Counted from the first letter of the stretch, positions 37,185-46,386 are shown. The stretch is DNA of 64,000 bases from Streptomyces sp. Ru62 (GCF_002920615.1 NZ_PQSU01000013.1:186001-250000); one strand, 5' to 3'. The notes: generated by a model not told the origin, from the sequence alone. Numbers and translations are program-made.

Positions 37185-38561
37185 TCACCGCCACTCCGCC
37201 CGGTCCGAACCCCACGGCACCGGAGGCCGCGCCCAGCCGGCCGGGCCGCCGGTGAAGGACACGGCCGGGCGGGCGTGCCGGAGGCGGCCCAGGGGACTGT
37301 CCGCCTCGGCCAGCCAGGCGTCCGGGCCCGCGTACGACGCCCCCTCGGCCGCTGTGGACAGGGTGCCGTCGGTCAGCCAGTGGGCGGTCCGGGCCAGCGC
37401 CAGCCGGACCAGCCGGCTCCCGCCGTCGTGGGCCTGCTCGGTCAGCGCCCGCAGCACGGCCCCCGCCAGCAGATACCCGGTGCCGTGGTCCAGCGCCTGC
37501 GCGGGCAGCGCGCCGGGCCGCTGCGCCGAGCCCTCGGTGACCGCGATGCCGGTCGCGACCTGCACCAGGCTGTCGAAGCCCCGCCGCCCGCCCCACGGGC
37601 CGTACGCGCCCCACGCCGACACCTGGGCCACGACCAGTCCGGGGCGCCGCTCGGCCAGCGCGCGCGGTGCGAGCCCGAACCGGTCGAGCGCGCCGGGCCG
37701 GTACCCGGTCACCACGACGTCGGCGCTGCGCAGCAGTTCCTCGAAGGTGTCCCGGCCGGCGGTCAGGTCGAGCGTGGCGGACCGCTTGCCGATGCCCGTG
37801 TCGGCGTGCTGGTCCGGCAGTTCCGGTAGCCAGGGGGCGTCCACGCGCAGCACGTCCGCGCCCAGCAGGGCCAGGGTGCGGGTGGCGACCGGGCCCGCCA
37901 GCACCCGCGTCAGGTCCAGGACGCGCAGCCCGGCGGCGGGCAGCAGGACGGCGGCGGCCGGGTCCAGTGGCGGCAGCACGCGCGCGGGTGCCGCGTCCAG
38001 CCGGGCCCGCTCGACCAGGGGCCGTGCGGCCACCTCGGCGGCCTGCGGGTGCGCCCGCCACTCCTGCGGGGTGCGCAGGGCCACGGCGAGGCCACCGGCG
38101 CCGTGGACGGCTTCCTCGGCCTCCCGGGCGGAGCGCTCGGCGAGGCGGCCGGCGACCTCCTGCACCGGGGCGTCCGCCGGCAGGCCCAGCGCGCCGAGCA
38201 GCCGGTCCCGGTGGTGCGGGTAGTTGGCGTGGGTGCGCACCCAGCCGTCGGCCGTGCGCCAGAACCGCGACAGCGGTGCGAAGACGACCGGCGCACGGCC
38301 GTCCACCTGGAGGAGCCGCTCGCTGTGGAAGGCGGTGGCGACCGCGCCGTCGTCGACCCGGACGCCGGGCACCTCGGCGCGTCCGGCCCGGTGGGCCGCC
38401 AGTTCCGCCGCGGCCAGGGCGCACGCGCCGACGCACGCACGGGCGAGCTGCCGTACGGGGAGGCGCGCCGGGAGCGCGCCTCCCCGCGCGACGGTGGTGA
38501 GCCGTGCGAGACGGGCGGGATCTCCGCCCAGAGCGGACCACGCGTACGTGATTGCAGTCAT
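37185..38561 (-). CDS. CaiB/BaiF family III CoA-transferase
   Basis: 458 aa. The C-terminal half is a clear family III CoA-transferase: LRVLDLTRVLAGPVATRTLA, GADVLRVDAPWLPEL, LDLTAGRDTFEELLRSADVV and the GLVVAQVSAWGAYGPWG segment. The N-terminal half is a second, weaker copy lacking these motifs. The usual catalytic Asp position is not obvious to me. Start at ATG 38561 lies at the centre of a 16-bp palindrome. Substrate unknown. Confidence 0.85.
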   Translation of the reverse strand: MTAITYAWSALGGDPARLARLTTVARGGALPARLPVRQLARACVGACALAAAELAAHRAGRAEVPGVRVDDGAVATAFHSERLLQVDGRAPVVFAPLSRFWRTADGWVRTHANYPHHRDRLLGALGLPADAPVQEVAGRLAERSAREAEEAVHGAGGLAVALRTPQEWRAHPQAAEVAARPLVERARLDAAPARVLPPLDPAAAVLLPAAGLRVLDLTRVLAGPVATRTLALLGADVLRVDAPWLPELPDQHADTGIGKRSATLDLTAGRDTFEELLRSADVVVTGYRPGALDRFGLAPRALAERRPGLVVAQVSAWGAYGPWGGRRGFDSLVQVATGIAVTEGSAQRPGALPAQALDHGTGYLLAGAVLRALTEQAHDGGSRLVRLALARTAHWLTDGTLSTAAEGASYAGPDAWLAEADSPLGRLRHARPAVSFTGGPAGWARPPVPWGSDRAEWR

Positions 38562-38568
38562 GACTGCA
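38553..38568. promoter_or_regulatory. 16-bp perfect palindrome over the CoA-transferase start codon
   Basis: TGCAGTCATGACTGCA is its own reverse complement, and the CAT/ATG at its centre is the start codon. An additional TGCAGTATTGACTCAATCAA stretch follows, A/T-rich for this genome. It looks like an operator for a repressor encoded elsewhere. Confidence 0.55.
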
Positions 38569-38629
38569 CTATGCAGTATTGACTCAATCAATATGTGAAG
38601 GGTGCCGACGTGTGGTCCTCAAGGACGGC

Positions 38630-40147
38630 CTACCGGGTCACCGCGGCCAGCGCGTCCGCCATGCCCCGCCCGTAGAAGCCGTTGTGGTTCTTCGACCCCT
38701 CGCACACCGCGTCCACCTTGCCGTCACCGTTGATGTCGTACGGGTCCGTGCACGGTGTGGCGTTGGCCTCGGCGTACAGCAACGCCTTCACGAGGGCCGC
38801 GGAGGCGTGCGGATGGGTTGACTTGATCAATGCGGCAACACCGGCGACATGCGGGGTCGCCATGGACGTACCCGCCATGTAGCCCCACTTGCCGCCCGGC
38901 AGCGGACCCAGGATGAGACCGCTGGTCGCCGGCGGCTCGGGCTTCTGGTAGGCGGTCGAGTCGCCGCCGGGCGCGGTGATGTCGATGACACCGAGGCCGT
39001 AGTTGGAGAAGGACGACTTCAGGCCCTTGGCGCCCGTCGCCGCCACCGTCACGACGCCCGGCAGCTGGGTCGGTATGTCGTAGCACTCGTGCGGGTCGAT
39101 CACCCGGTCCGAGGGCGTGCCGTCGTTCGGGGAGACCGGGTCGGTGATCGAGTCGGACGCGAGGTCGTAACTCTCGTTGCCCGCCGCCGCGACGTTGACC
39201 GCGCCCTTGCGCTCCGCGTACTGCGAGGCCCGGGTGATGGCGTCCACGAGCGCCTTCTGGTCCGGGTCGGTGGTGCAGTTGAAGTACCACGGGTCGGTGT
39301 AATAGCTGTTGTTGGTCACGTCGACGTGGTGCTCGGCCGCCCACACGAAGCCGCAGACCACGGCCTCCGTGTAGAAGTAGCCGTCCGGGTTGGCGACCTT
39401 GATGCCGGCGACCTTGACGCCCGGAGCCACGCCGGTGACGCCCACGCCGTTCTTCGCGGCGGCGATCTCGCCCGCCACGTGCGTGCCGTGCGGGCTCTCC
39501 GACGCGCTCGGCCGCCAGGCGCCGTCCGTCGTGTCCGGCTTGCCCGACACACAGTTGGCGGACGCGGCACGGTCGAAGTTCGGCGCGATGTCCGGGTGGG
39601 TGTCGTCGACGCCCGTGTCGATGACGGCGACCGTGACGTCCCGGCTGCCCAGCGTCTTCTCGTGCGCCTTGTCGGCCTTGATGGCGGGCAGGTCCCACTG
39701 GAGCGGTTCCAGCGGGTCCTGGCCGTCGGCCGCCGTCACCTGGGCGGCCTCCCCGGCGCTCAGTGTCTTCGGGGTGCCCATGTCGGTGGTGGACTGGGCG
39801 GGCAGCGGCGCGTTGCGCGTGGCCCCGGCCGAGTCGACTCCGCGTACGGAGCGGATCCGCTGGGCGAAGCCGGGGTTCGCCGAGTGGGCGACGATCACGC
39901 CGATCCGGTCGTACGCGACCACCACCGAGCCCCCGGCCTCGGCGATCGCCTGCTGGACGCGCGCCGACACGGCGTGCCCCGGGCGGACGTTGACGACATA
40001 GCTGAGCGTGGGCCCGTCGGCGGAGGCCGCCGGGGTGCCGGTGGCGGCGGACGCGTTGGCGTTTGGCAGGAACGCGAGGGCCGTGGCCAGGGCCATCCCG
40101 GCGGGGAGGGCGAGGGCGCGGCGGTAGCGCGGCTTGGGCGCTGTCAT
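38630..40147 (-). CDS. Secreted S8 subtilisin-like serine protease
   Basis: 505 aa. Signal peptide of about 35 residues and an inhibitor-I9-like propeptide (YVVNVRPGHAVSARV...). The catalytic triad is D177 (VIDTGVDDTHPD), H220 (HGTHVAGE) and S428 (GTSMATPHVAG), with oxyanion N324. Near the C terminus a Cys-flanked loop, C466 to C482, contains DINGDGKVD, an EF-hand/dockerin-type calcium ligand pattern. It is a tandem paralogue of the next gene, 96 nt away. Confidence 0.92.
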   Translation of the reverse strand: MTAPKPRYRRALALPAGMALATALAFLPNANASAATGTPAASADGPTLSYVVNVRPGHAVSARVQQAIAEAGGSVVVAYDRIGVIVAHSANPGFAQRIRSVRGVDSAGATRNAPLPAQSTTDMGTPKTLSAGEAAQVTAADGQDPLEPLQWDLPAIKADKAHEKTLGSRDVTVAVIDTGVDDTHPDIAPNFDRAASANCVSGKPDTTDGAWRPSASESPHGTHVAGEIAAAKNGVGVTGVAPGVKVAGIKVANPDGYFYTEAVVCGFVWAAEHHVDVTNNSYYTDPWYFNCTTDPDQKALVDAITRASQYAERKGAVNVAAAGNESYDLASDSITDPVSPNDGTPSDRVIDPHECYDIPTQLPGVVTVAATGAKGLKSSFSNYGLGVIDITAPGGDSTAYQKPEPPATSGLILGPLPGGKWGYMAGTSMATPHVAGVAALIKSTHPHASAALVKALLYAEANATPCTDPYDINGDGKVDAVCEGSKNHNGFYGRGMADALAAVTR

Positions 40148-40243
40148 GGGTGTTCTCTCCAGTTCGGTCGCGGTACGAGCGCGTCGTGCGGGAAGTGTGG
40201 TGGAGCGCCGTCGGACGACGGCGGCGTGCGGGGTGCCGGCCGG

Positions 40244-41770
40244 CTACTGGACCGCGCGCAGCGCGTTGACGACACCGAAGCCGTAGAAGCCGTTGACCCG
40301 CTTGCCGCCGGTGCAGGTCGCGTCCACGACCCCGTCGCCGTCACCGTCGTACGGTCCGGCCGGGCAGCCCGGGTTGTCCGCCTGGGCCTTCAACAGCGCC
40401 TGCAACTGGGCCGGAGTGGCGTGCGGGTGGGCCGACTTGAGCAGCGCGGCCACCGCGGCCACGTGCGGGGAGGCCATCGAGGTGCCCTGGAGGAAGCCGT
40501 ACTGGTTGTTCGGCATGGTGGACAGGATGCGGCCGTTCTTCGACGGCGTGTCCGGGATCTGGTACTTGTCGCCGCCCGGCCCCGCCACGTCGACCACGCC
40601 CTGGCCGTAGCTGGAGTAGTACGACTTGGTGCCCTTCACGCCCACCGCGCTCACGGTCACCACACCGGGCAGCTGGGTCGGCACGTCGAAGCACTCGTGC
40701 GGGTCGATCGTGCGGGTCTGGGCCGTGGAGTCGTCGGGGCTGGAGTCGTCCACGAGGGCGTCGGCGTCCAGGTCGTCGTTGGAGTTGCCCGCCGAGGCGA
40801 CGTTGAGCGTGCCCTTGCGCTGGGCGTAGAGCTGGGCCCTGTTGACCGCGTCAACGATGGCGCGTTGATCGGGGTCGTCCATGCAGTTGTAAAGCCACGG
40901 ATCAACGTAGTAGCTGTTGTTGGTGATCTCGATGCCGTGGTCCGCGGCGAACACGAACGCGCAGACCACGCTCTCCGGGTAGAACAGCGACGTCTCGTCC
41001 GGCTGTGCCACCGTGATGCTCGCGACCTTCACGCCCGGCGCCACACCGGCCACGCCGATGCCGTTGCGGGCGGCGGCTATCTCACCGGCCACATGGGTGC
41101 CGTGGTAGTGGTCGGCGTCCGCCGGCCGCCACGCGCCGTACGTCGTGTCCGCCTTGCCGCTCACACAGTTCGCCGACTGGGACGCGGAGAAGTTCGGGGC
41201 TATGTCCGGGTGGGTGTCGTCCACGCCCGTGTCGATGACCCCGACCGTGACGTTCCTGCTGCCCGGATCCACCTTCGCGGCACGGTCGGCGCCGATCGCC
41301 CGCAGGTCCCACTGGTCCGCCTCCAGCGGCTCCTCGCCCGCCGTCGCGCTCGCCGCGAGCCGTGCCTGCTCCGCCCGGGACAGCACCTGCGCCGCGCCCT
41401 CGTCCGTCGTCCCGGCCGCGCTCAGCGGCGCGGTCCGGGTGGCGCCCGCGGAGTCGACCCCGCGCACCGCCCGCATCCGCGCGGCGAAGTCCGGGTTCGC
41501 GGAGTGGACGACGACGACACCGATGCGGTCGTAACCGGCCACCACCGTGCCGCCGTTGCGCGCTATCTCCCGCCGTACCGACGCGATCGTGCGGTCGTCC
41601 GTACGGGTGTTGACCACGTAGGCGAGGTTCGGGCCGTCCGCCGCCCGCGCCGCCGCGCCCGCGGCGGGTGCCGCCGAGGCCACCGACGGCAGGAAGCCGA
41701 GCGAGGCGGTCAGCGACAGCACGACGGGCACGGCGAGCGCGAGCCGGCGTCTGGAGCGCAGATGAGCCAT
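40244..41770 (-). CDS. Secreted S8 subtilisin-like serine protease, tandem paralogue
   Basis: 508 aa. Signal peptide ends near SVASA; a propeptide follows with YVVNTRTDDRTIASVRREIA. The triad is D180, H223 and S431, with oxyanion N329. The calcium-loop variant DGDGDGVVD (D475-D483) lies between C469 and C486, as in its neighbour. The two proteins align over nearly their full length, so this is a tandem duplication. ATG start, preceded by a 285-nt promoter region shared with the divergent DUF485 gene. Confidence 0.92.
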   Translation of the reverse strand: MAHLRSRRRLALAVPVVLSLTASLGFLPSVASAAPAAGAAARAADGPNLAYVVNTRTDDRTIASVRREIARNGGTVVAGYDRIGVVVVHSANPDFAARMRAVRGVDSAGATRTAPLSAAGTTDEGAAQVLSRAEQARLAASATAGEEPLEADQWDLRAIGADRAAKVDPGSRNVTVGVIDTGVDDTHPDIAPNFSASQSANCVSGKADTTYGAWRPADADHYHGTHVAGEIAAARNGIGVAGVAPGVKVASITVAQPDETSLFYPESVVCAFVFAADHGIEITNNSYYVDPWLYNCMDDPDQRAIVDAVNRAQLYAQRKGTLNVASAGNSNDDLDADALVDDSSPDDSTAQTRTIDPHECFDVPTQLPGVVTVSAVGVKGTKSYYSSYGQGVVDVAGPGGDKYQIPDTPSKNGRILSTMPNNQYGFLQGTSMASPHVAAVAALLKSAHPHATPAQLQALLKAQADNPGCPAGPYDGDGDGVVDATCTGGKRVNGFYGFGVVNALRAVQ

Positions 41771-42055
41771 GGGATCTCCACATCATCCGGATACGAAACC
41801 GCCCGGACACGGTCGTGTTCGGGCAGGTACATGGCGGGTGGTGCAGGCCGAAGCTATCTGTCGCGCCCGATCTCCGAAAGAGCCCGGCGGACTTGAACCG
41901 GCCCGCGCGGGGCGCCGTGACCGTGGACGGGGGGCCCGTCGAAGCCGGCGCCCCCCACGCCGGGATCACGCACCGGAGTCATATCGCGACTACCGGTAAC
42001 GTAAGCCCGGTTCTGTGAAGCCAGACAGCGCATGTCCGTCACGCGAGGAGAGCCC

Positions 42056-42412
42056 GTGGCCACCGAGACACCGCCACCCGCGAAACACCCAGCTTCCCTT
42101 CCCTCCACCGAGGAGTTCACCGAGGTGCAGCAGAGCGCGGAGTTCGGTGAACTGCGCCGCGCCCACCGCTCCTTCGCCTTCCCGCTGACCATCGCCTTCA
42201 TCGCCTGGTACCTGCTGTACGTCCTGCTGTCCAACTACGCGGGCGACTTCATGGGCACCAAGGTCGCCGGCAACATCAACGTGGCCCTCGTCCTGGGCCT
42301 CGCCCAGTTCCTCACCACGTTCCTCATCGCCTGGTGGTACGCGCGGCACGCCGCGGCCAAGCTCGACCCGAAGGCCGAGGCCATCAAGTCCCGGATGGAG
42401 GGCGGAGCATGA
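42056..42412 (+). CDS. DUF485 membrane protein, partner of the acetate symporter
   Basis: 118 aa from GTG at 42056 (GAGGAGA about six nt upstream); an ATG at 42032 is possible. Two transmembrane helices (FAFPLTIAFIAWYLLYVLLS and VALVLGLAQFLTTFLIAWWY) surround a conserved linker with FMGTKVAGNIN. DUF485 proteins (YjcH type) precede actP-like genes. The stop overlaps the symporter start (ATGA). Confidence 0.88.
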   Translation: MATETPPPAKHPASLPSTEEFTEVQQSAEFGELRRAHRSFAFPLTIAFIAWYLLYVLLSNYAGDFMGTKVAGNINVALVLGLAQFLTTFLIAWWYARHAAAKLDPKAEAIKSRMEGGA

Positions 42413-44064
42413 GCCCCGCGCAGCACACCCTGTCGGCCACCGGCCGGGCATCGCACACCCTGCTCGCCGCCGGCGAGGCGAGCGAGCACCGGACGCTGAT
42501 CATCACCCTGTTCGCGGTGTTCGTCGCCGCGACCCTCGTCATCACCGTGTGGGCCGGCCGGCAGACCAAGGACGCCGCCGACTTCTACGCCGGCGGACGG
42601 CAGTTCACCGGCTTCCAGAACGGCCTCGCCGTCTCCGGCGACTACATGTCCGCCGCGTCCTTCCTCGGCATCGCCGGCGCCATCGCCCTGTTCGGCTACG
42701 ACGGCTTCCTGTACTCCATCGGCTTCCTCGTCGCCTGGCTCGTCGCCCTGCTCCTCGTCGCCGAGCCGCTGCGCAACTCCGGCCGCTACACCATGGGTGA
42801 CGTGCTGGCCTACCGGATGCGCCAGCGCCCCGTGCGCACGGCCGCCGGCGCCTCCACGATCGTCGTGTCGATCTTCTACCTGCTGGCCCAGATGGCCGGC
42901 GCGGGCGTCCTCGTCTCGCTCCTGCTGGGCATCACCAGCGACAGTGGCAAGATCGGCATCGTCGCCCTGGTCGGCGTGCTGATGATCGTGTACGTGACCA
43001 TCGGCGGCATGAAGGGCACCACCTGGGTCCAGATGGTCAAGGCGGTCCTGCTGATCATCGGCGCCCTGCTGCTGACCTTCCTCGTCCTGCTGAAGTTCGA
43101 CTTCAACATCTCCGACCTGCTCGGCAAGGCCGCCGACAACAGCGGCAAGGGCAGCGCCTTCCTGGAGCCCGGCCTGAAGTACGGCGCCACCGGCACCACC
43201 AAGCTGGACTTCCTCTCGCTCGGCATCGCCCTGGTCCTGGGCACCGCCGGCCTGCCGCACATCCTGATCCGCTTCTACACGGTCCCCACCGCCAAGGCCG
43301 CCCGTAAGTCCGTCATCTGGGCGATCGGCCTGATCGGCGCCTTCTACCTGATGACCCTCGCCCTGGGCTTCGGCGCCGCCGCACTGATCAAACCGGACGA
43401 GATCATCGCCTCCAACAAGGCGGGCAACACGGCGGCACCGCTCCTGGCCCTGCACCTGGGCGGCGTCGACTCCAACTGGGGAGCCATCCTGCTCGCCACC
43501 ATCTCCGCCGTCGCCTTCGCCACGATCCTCGCGGTCGTCGCCGGCCTGACCCTGGCCTCGTCGTCCTCTTTCGCGCACGACATCTACGCGAACGTCATCA
43601 AGAAGGGCCAGGCCACCGAGAAACAGGAGATCGGCGCGGCCCGCTGGGCGACCGTCGGCATCGGCGCGGTCTCCATCGTGCTCGGCGCCCTGGCCCGCGA
43701 CCTGAACGTGGCCGGCCTGGTCGCCCTCGCCTTCGCGGTCGCCGCCTCCGCCAACCTGCCGACCATCCTCTACAGCCTGTTCTGGAAGCGGTTCACCACC
43801 ACGGGCGCCCTGTGGTCCATCTACGGCGGCCTGGTCACCGCGGTCGGCCTGGTGCTGTTCTCCCCGGTGGTCTCCGGCAAGCCGACCTCGATGTTCCCCG
43901 ACGTCGACTTCCACTGGTTCCCGCTGGAGAACCCCGGGATCATCTCCATCCCGGTCGGCTTCCTGCTCGGCATCGTGGGCACCCTGCTGTCGAAGGAGAC
44001 CCCGGACGCGGACAAGTACGCCGAACTGGAGGTGCGGTCCCTGACCGGCACCGGAGCGCACTGA
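42409..44064 (+). CDS. actP: Cation/acetate symporter (SSS family, ActP-like)
   Basis: 551 aa, about 13 transmembrane segments. SSS hallmarks include DFYAGGRQFTGFQNGLAVSG, DYMSAASFLGIAGA, the GLPHILIRFYTVPTAKAARK loop and SSSSFAHDIYANVIKKGQ. Together with the upstream DUF485 gene this matches yjcH-actP. Likely Na+- or H+-coupled uptake of acetate, propionate or similar monocarboxylates; the exact substrate is inferred. Confidence 0.88.
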   Translation: MSPAQHTLSATGRASHTLLAAGEASEHRTLIITLFAVFVAATLVITVWAGRQTKDAADFYAGGRQFTGFQNGLAVSGDYMSAASFLGIAGAIALFGYDGFLYSIGFLVAWLVALLLVAEPLRNSGRYTMGDVLAYRMRQRPVRTAAGASTIVVSIFYLLAQMAGAGVLVSLLLGITSDSGKIGIVALVGVLMIVYVTIGGMKGTTWVQMVKAVLLIIGALLLTFLVLLKFDFNISDLLGKAADNSGKGSAFLEPGLKYGATGTTKLDFLSLGIALVLGTAGLPHILIRFYTVPTAKAARKSVIWAIGLIGAFYLMTLALGFGAAALIKPDEIIASNKAGNTAAPLLALHLGGVDSNWGAILLATISAVAFATILAVVAGLTLASSSSFAHDIYANVIKKGQATEKQEIGAARWATVGIGAVSIVLGALARDLNVAGLVALAFAVAASANLPTILYSLFWKRFTTTGALWSIYGGLVTAVGLVLFSPVVSGKPTSMFPDVDFHWFPLENPGIISIPVGFLLGIVGTLLSKETPDADKYAELEVRSLTGTGAH

Positions 44065-44069
44065 CGGAA

Positions 44070-44152
44070 ATCCCACGGAGAGTACGTACGGACGACCGCG
44101 TCGTCACGGACTGTACGGTCCTACGACGCGGTCGCGCCGTACCTCGTGGGAT
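44070..44152 (+). terminator. Long composite stem-loop between actP and moaA
   Basis: Outer arms ATCCCACG (44070-44077) and CGTGGGAT (44145-44152) enclose GACCGCGTCGT (44094-44104) paired with ACGACGCGGTC (44123-44133). A second hairpin, GCCGCTG (44156-44162) with CAGCGGC (44170-44176), follows. It may end the actP transcript or form a structured moaA leader. Confidence 0.6.
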
Positions 44153-44251
44153 CGTGCCGCTGTCGATGTCAGCGGCGTCACGTAGGCTCGCAGGTGACGG
44201 ACGACGCACGCGCGACCGAAAATGAGTGACCGGGAGAGGGAGGGGGCCCAC

Positions 44252-45241
44252 GTGCTCATCGACACCTACGGCCGGGTGGCCACCGATCTGAGGGTCTCGC
44301 TGACCGACCGGTGCAATCTGCGCTGCACCTACTGCATGCCCGAGGAGGGCCTGCAGTGGCTGGCCAAGCCCGACCTGCTCACGGACGACGAGATCGTCCG
44401 CCTGATCGACATCGCGGTCCGCACGCTCGGCATCGAGGAGGTCCGCTTCACCGGCGGTGAGCCCCTGCTGCGCCCGGGCCTGGTCGGCATCGTCGAGCGC
44501 GTCGCCGCGCTGGAGTCGCGCCCCCAGATGTCCCTCACCACCAACGGCATCGGCCTCAGGCGTACCGCGACCGCGCTGAAGGCGGCGGGCCTGGACCGGG
44601 TCAACGTCTCCCTGGACACCCTGCGCCCGGACGTCTTCAAGACCCTCACCCGCCGTGACCGCCACAAGGACGTGCTGGAGGGCCTGGAGGCCGCCCGCGA
44701 AGCCGGTCTGAACCCCGTCAAGGTCAACTCGGTCCTGATGCCGGGGCTGAACGACGACGAGGCCCCGGACCTGCTCGCCTGGGCGGTGGAGCACGACTAC
44801 GAACTGCGTTTCATCGAGCAGATGCCCCTGGACGCGCAGCACGGCTGGAAGCGCGAGGGCATGGTCACCGCCGGGGACATCCTGGCCTCCCTGCGCACCC
44901 GCTTCGACCTCAGCCCCGAGGGCGCGGACGAGCGCGGCTCGGCACCGGCGGAGCGCTGGCTGGTGGACGGCGGCCCGCACCGGGTCGGTGTGATCGCCTC
45001 GGTCACCCGGCCGTTCTGCGCGGCCTGCGACCGTACCCGCCTGACCGCCGACGGCCAGATACGCACCTGCCTGTTCGCCACCGAGGAGACCGACCTGCGC
45101 GCGGCCCTGCGCTCGGGCGCCCCGGACGAGGAGATCGCCCGCATCTGGAAGCTCGCCATGTGGGGCAAGAAGGCGGGAGCGGGCCTGGACGACCCGTCGT
45201 TCGTCCAGCCGGACCGCCCCATGTCCGCGATCGGCGGCTAA
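44252..45241 (+). CDS. moaA: GTP 3',8-cyclase MoaA
   Basis: 329 aa from GTG at 44252 (LIDTYGRVATDLRVSLTDRC), with GGGAGGGGG upstream; an ATG at 44222 would add ten residues. Radical-SAM cluster motif CNLRCTYC, then FTGGEPLLRPG. The second Fe-S cluster site is FCAACDRTRLTADGQIRTCLF, in a run that includes the three ligand Cys. C-terminal Gly-Gly. First step of molybdenum cofactor synthesis. No other moa or moe gene is adjacent. Confidence 0.95.
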   Translation: MLIDTYGRVATDLRVSLTDRCNLRCTYCMPEEGLQWLAKPDLLTDDEIVRLIDIAVRTLGIEEVRFTGGEPLLRPGLVGIVERVAALESRPQMSLTTNGIGLRRTATALKAAGLDRVNVSLDTLRPDVFKTLTRRDRHKDVLEGLEAAREAGLNPVKVNSVLMPGLNDDEAPDLLAWAVEHDYELRFIEQMPLDAQHGWKREGMVTAGDILASLRTRFDLSPEGADERGSAPAERWLVDGGPHRVGVIASVTRPFCAACDRTRLTADGQIRTCLFATEETDLRAALRSGAPDEEIARIWKLAMWGKKAGAGLDDPSFVQPDRPMSAIGG

Positions 45242-45276
45242 GGGCCCGTCTCACGTCGCGCGACAGACGCGAAGGG

Positions 45277-45501
45277 TCAGCCCTGGGCCCCCTCGGCCGC
45301 CCGCCACTCGTCGAACGCCACCACGTCCTTCAGGAAGCCCCGCACGCCGAGGAACTGCGACAGATGCTCGCGGTGCTCCTCACAGGCCAGCCATGTCTTG
45401 CGTCGCTCCGGCGTGTGGACCTTCGGGTTGTTCCACGCCAGTACCCACACGGCGGCGGCACGGCAGCCCTTGGCGGAGCAGATCGGGGTCTCGTCACTCA
45501 C
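45277..45501 (-). CDS. Small conserved protein with Cys/His pairs
   Basis: 74 aa from GTG at 45501 (SDETPICSAKGC). CSAKGC and CEEHREHL suggest one zinc site, followed by a short helix LSQFLGVRGFLKDVVAFDEW. Streptomyces homologues are sometimes called acetone carboxylase, which the size rules out as an enzyme. Convergent with moaA. Function unknown. Confidence 0.72.
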   Translation of the reverse strand: MSDETPICSAKGCRAAAVWVLAWNNPKVHTPERRKTWLACEEHREHLSQFLGVRGFLKDVVAFDEWRAAEGAQG

Positions 45502-45539
45502 GGGTTCGTCTCGGGTTCGTTTCAGGGGCTCAAACAAGG

Positions 45540-45577
45540 CGACGCCGGGCAGCCACGGGGGGAGCTGCCCGGCGTCG
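45540..45577 (-). terminator. Perfect 14-bp hairpin between the DUF3099 gene and the small zinc protein
   Basis: CGACGCCGGGCAGC (45540-45553) and GCTGCCCGGCGTCG (45564-45577) flank a 10-nt loop. On the minus strand it is followed by CCTTGTTTGAG. It ends the DUF3099 transcript or attenuates the downstream gene, whose start is 39 nt away. Confidence 0.7.
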
Positions 45578-45722
45578 GTCCATCGCTCCGACGGGGGATG
45601 CGGAGCGCGTACGCAGTATGTCACGGGTACCCCGCCGCCCGGCACCGGAACAACAGGATTGATCTGAGCTTTTCTTGAGCTTGGCGCGGGGTCGCATTCC
45701 GTTTCCCACGCGTCCGCCGTGC

Positions 45723-46142
45723 TCAGACCGGGTCGGCGCGCTCACCCCGCGCTCCGGGCCCCGGATTCGTCGGCACGTCCTCGGCTGCGGATTCCCGCAC
45801 GGACTCCCACGCGGAATCCGCCCGTCCGTCCTCGGTCCCCGACGGTGCGATCATCGGCCGCATCGGAGTGGTGACGAACGTGGACGGCAGGGACGGCGGC
45901 TTCTCCCGGCCCGCGTTGGCGATCACCACCGCGACATAGGGCAGGACCGCGCCGAGCACGAGCGCGACGATCGCGACGTACCGTTCGACGTTCCACAGTG
46001 AGACCGCGAGGATCACCGACACGGTACGGATCCCCATGGAGATCACATACCGCCGCTGCCGGCCCCGGACATCCTCGGCGAGTCCGGTCCGGGCGCCGGT
46101 GATCCGGAACACCTGGACGCTCCCGCCGTGCTGTTTCCGCAT
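45723..46142 (-). CDS. DUF3099-like two-helix membrane protein
   Basis: 139 aa from ATG at 46142. A soluble N-terminal 30 residues (SVQVFRITGARTGLAEDV) precede two transmembrane helices (YVISMGIRTVSVILAVSLW and YVAIVALVLGAVLPYVAVVI). The C-terminal 60 residues are disordered and Pro/Ser/Glu-rich. The DUF3099 assignment is from memory of the pattern. Function unknown. Confidence 0.75.
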   Translation of the reverse strand: MRKQHGGSVQVFRITGARTGLAEDVRGRQRRYVISMGIRTVSVILAVSLWNVERYVAIVALVLGAVLPYVAVVIANAGREKPPSLPSTFVTTPMRPMIAPSGTEDGRADSAWESVRESAAEDVPTNPGPGARGERADPV

Positions 46143-46386
46143 CACATTCCACCATCCGCCCGCATCGGACTCTCCCCGGCCCGCACCCTCGTCCACCTCC
46201 GGCGGGGACCCGGCCGGGACACCTCCCACGGTACGCTCCGCCCGCGCCGCCTTCGAGACCGGGTCGCCCCCGGCCTGCGACGACGCCGGGGGCCCCACCG
46301 CGTACGGGGGAACCCGACGTGCGCCGTACGGCGGACCGAACCACACTGGCTGTAATGCTCACGTCGAGCCGTACGAGGAGGCAGCC

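Noticed and set aside
39390..40001. 203-codon plus-strand frame opposite the first subtilisin
   Set aside because: Antisense shadow of a gene with an intact catalytic triad; no independent support.
44065..44251. Moco (molybdenum cofactor) riboswitch upstream of moaA
   Set aside because: Hairpins are present but I could not match the consensus core, and a terminator for actP explains the main stem. Kept only as an open finding.
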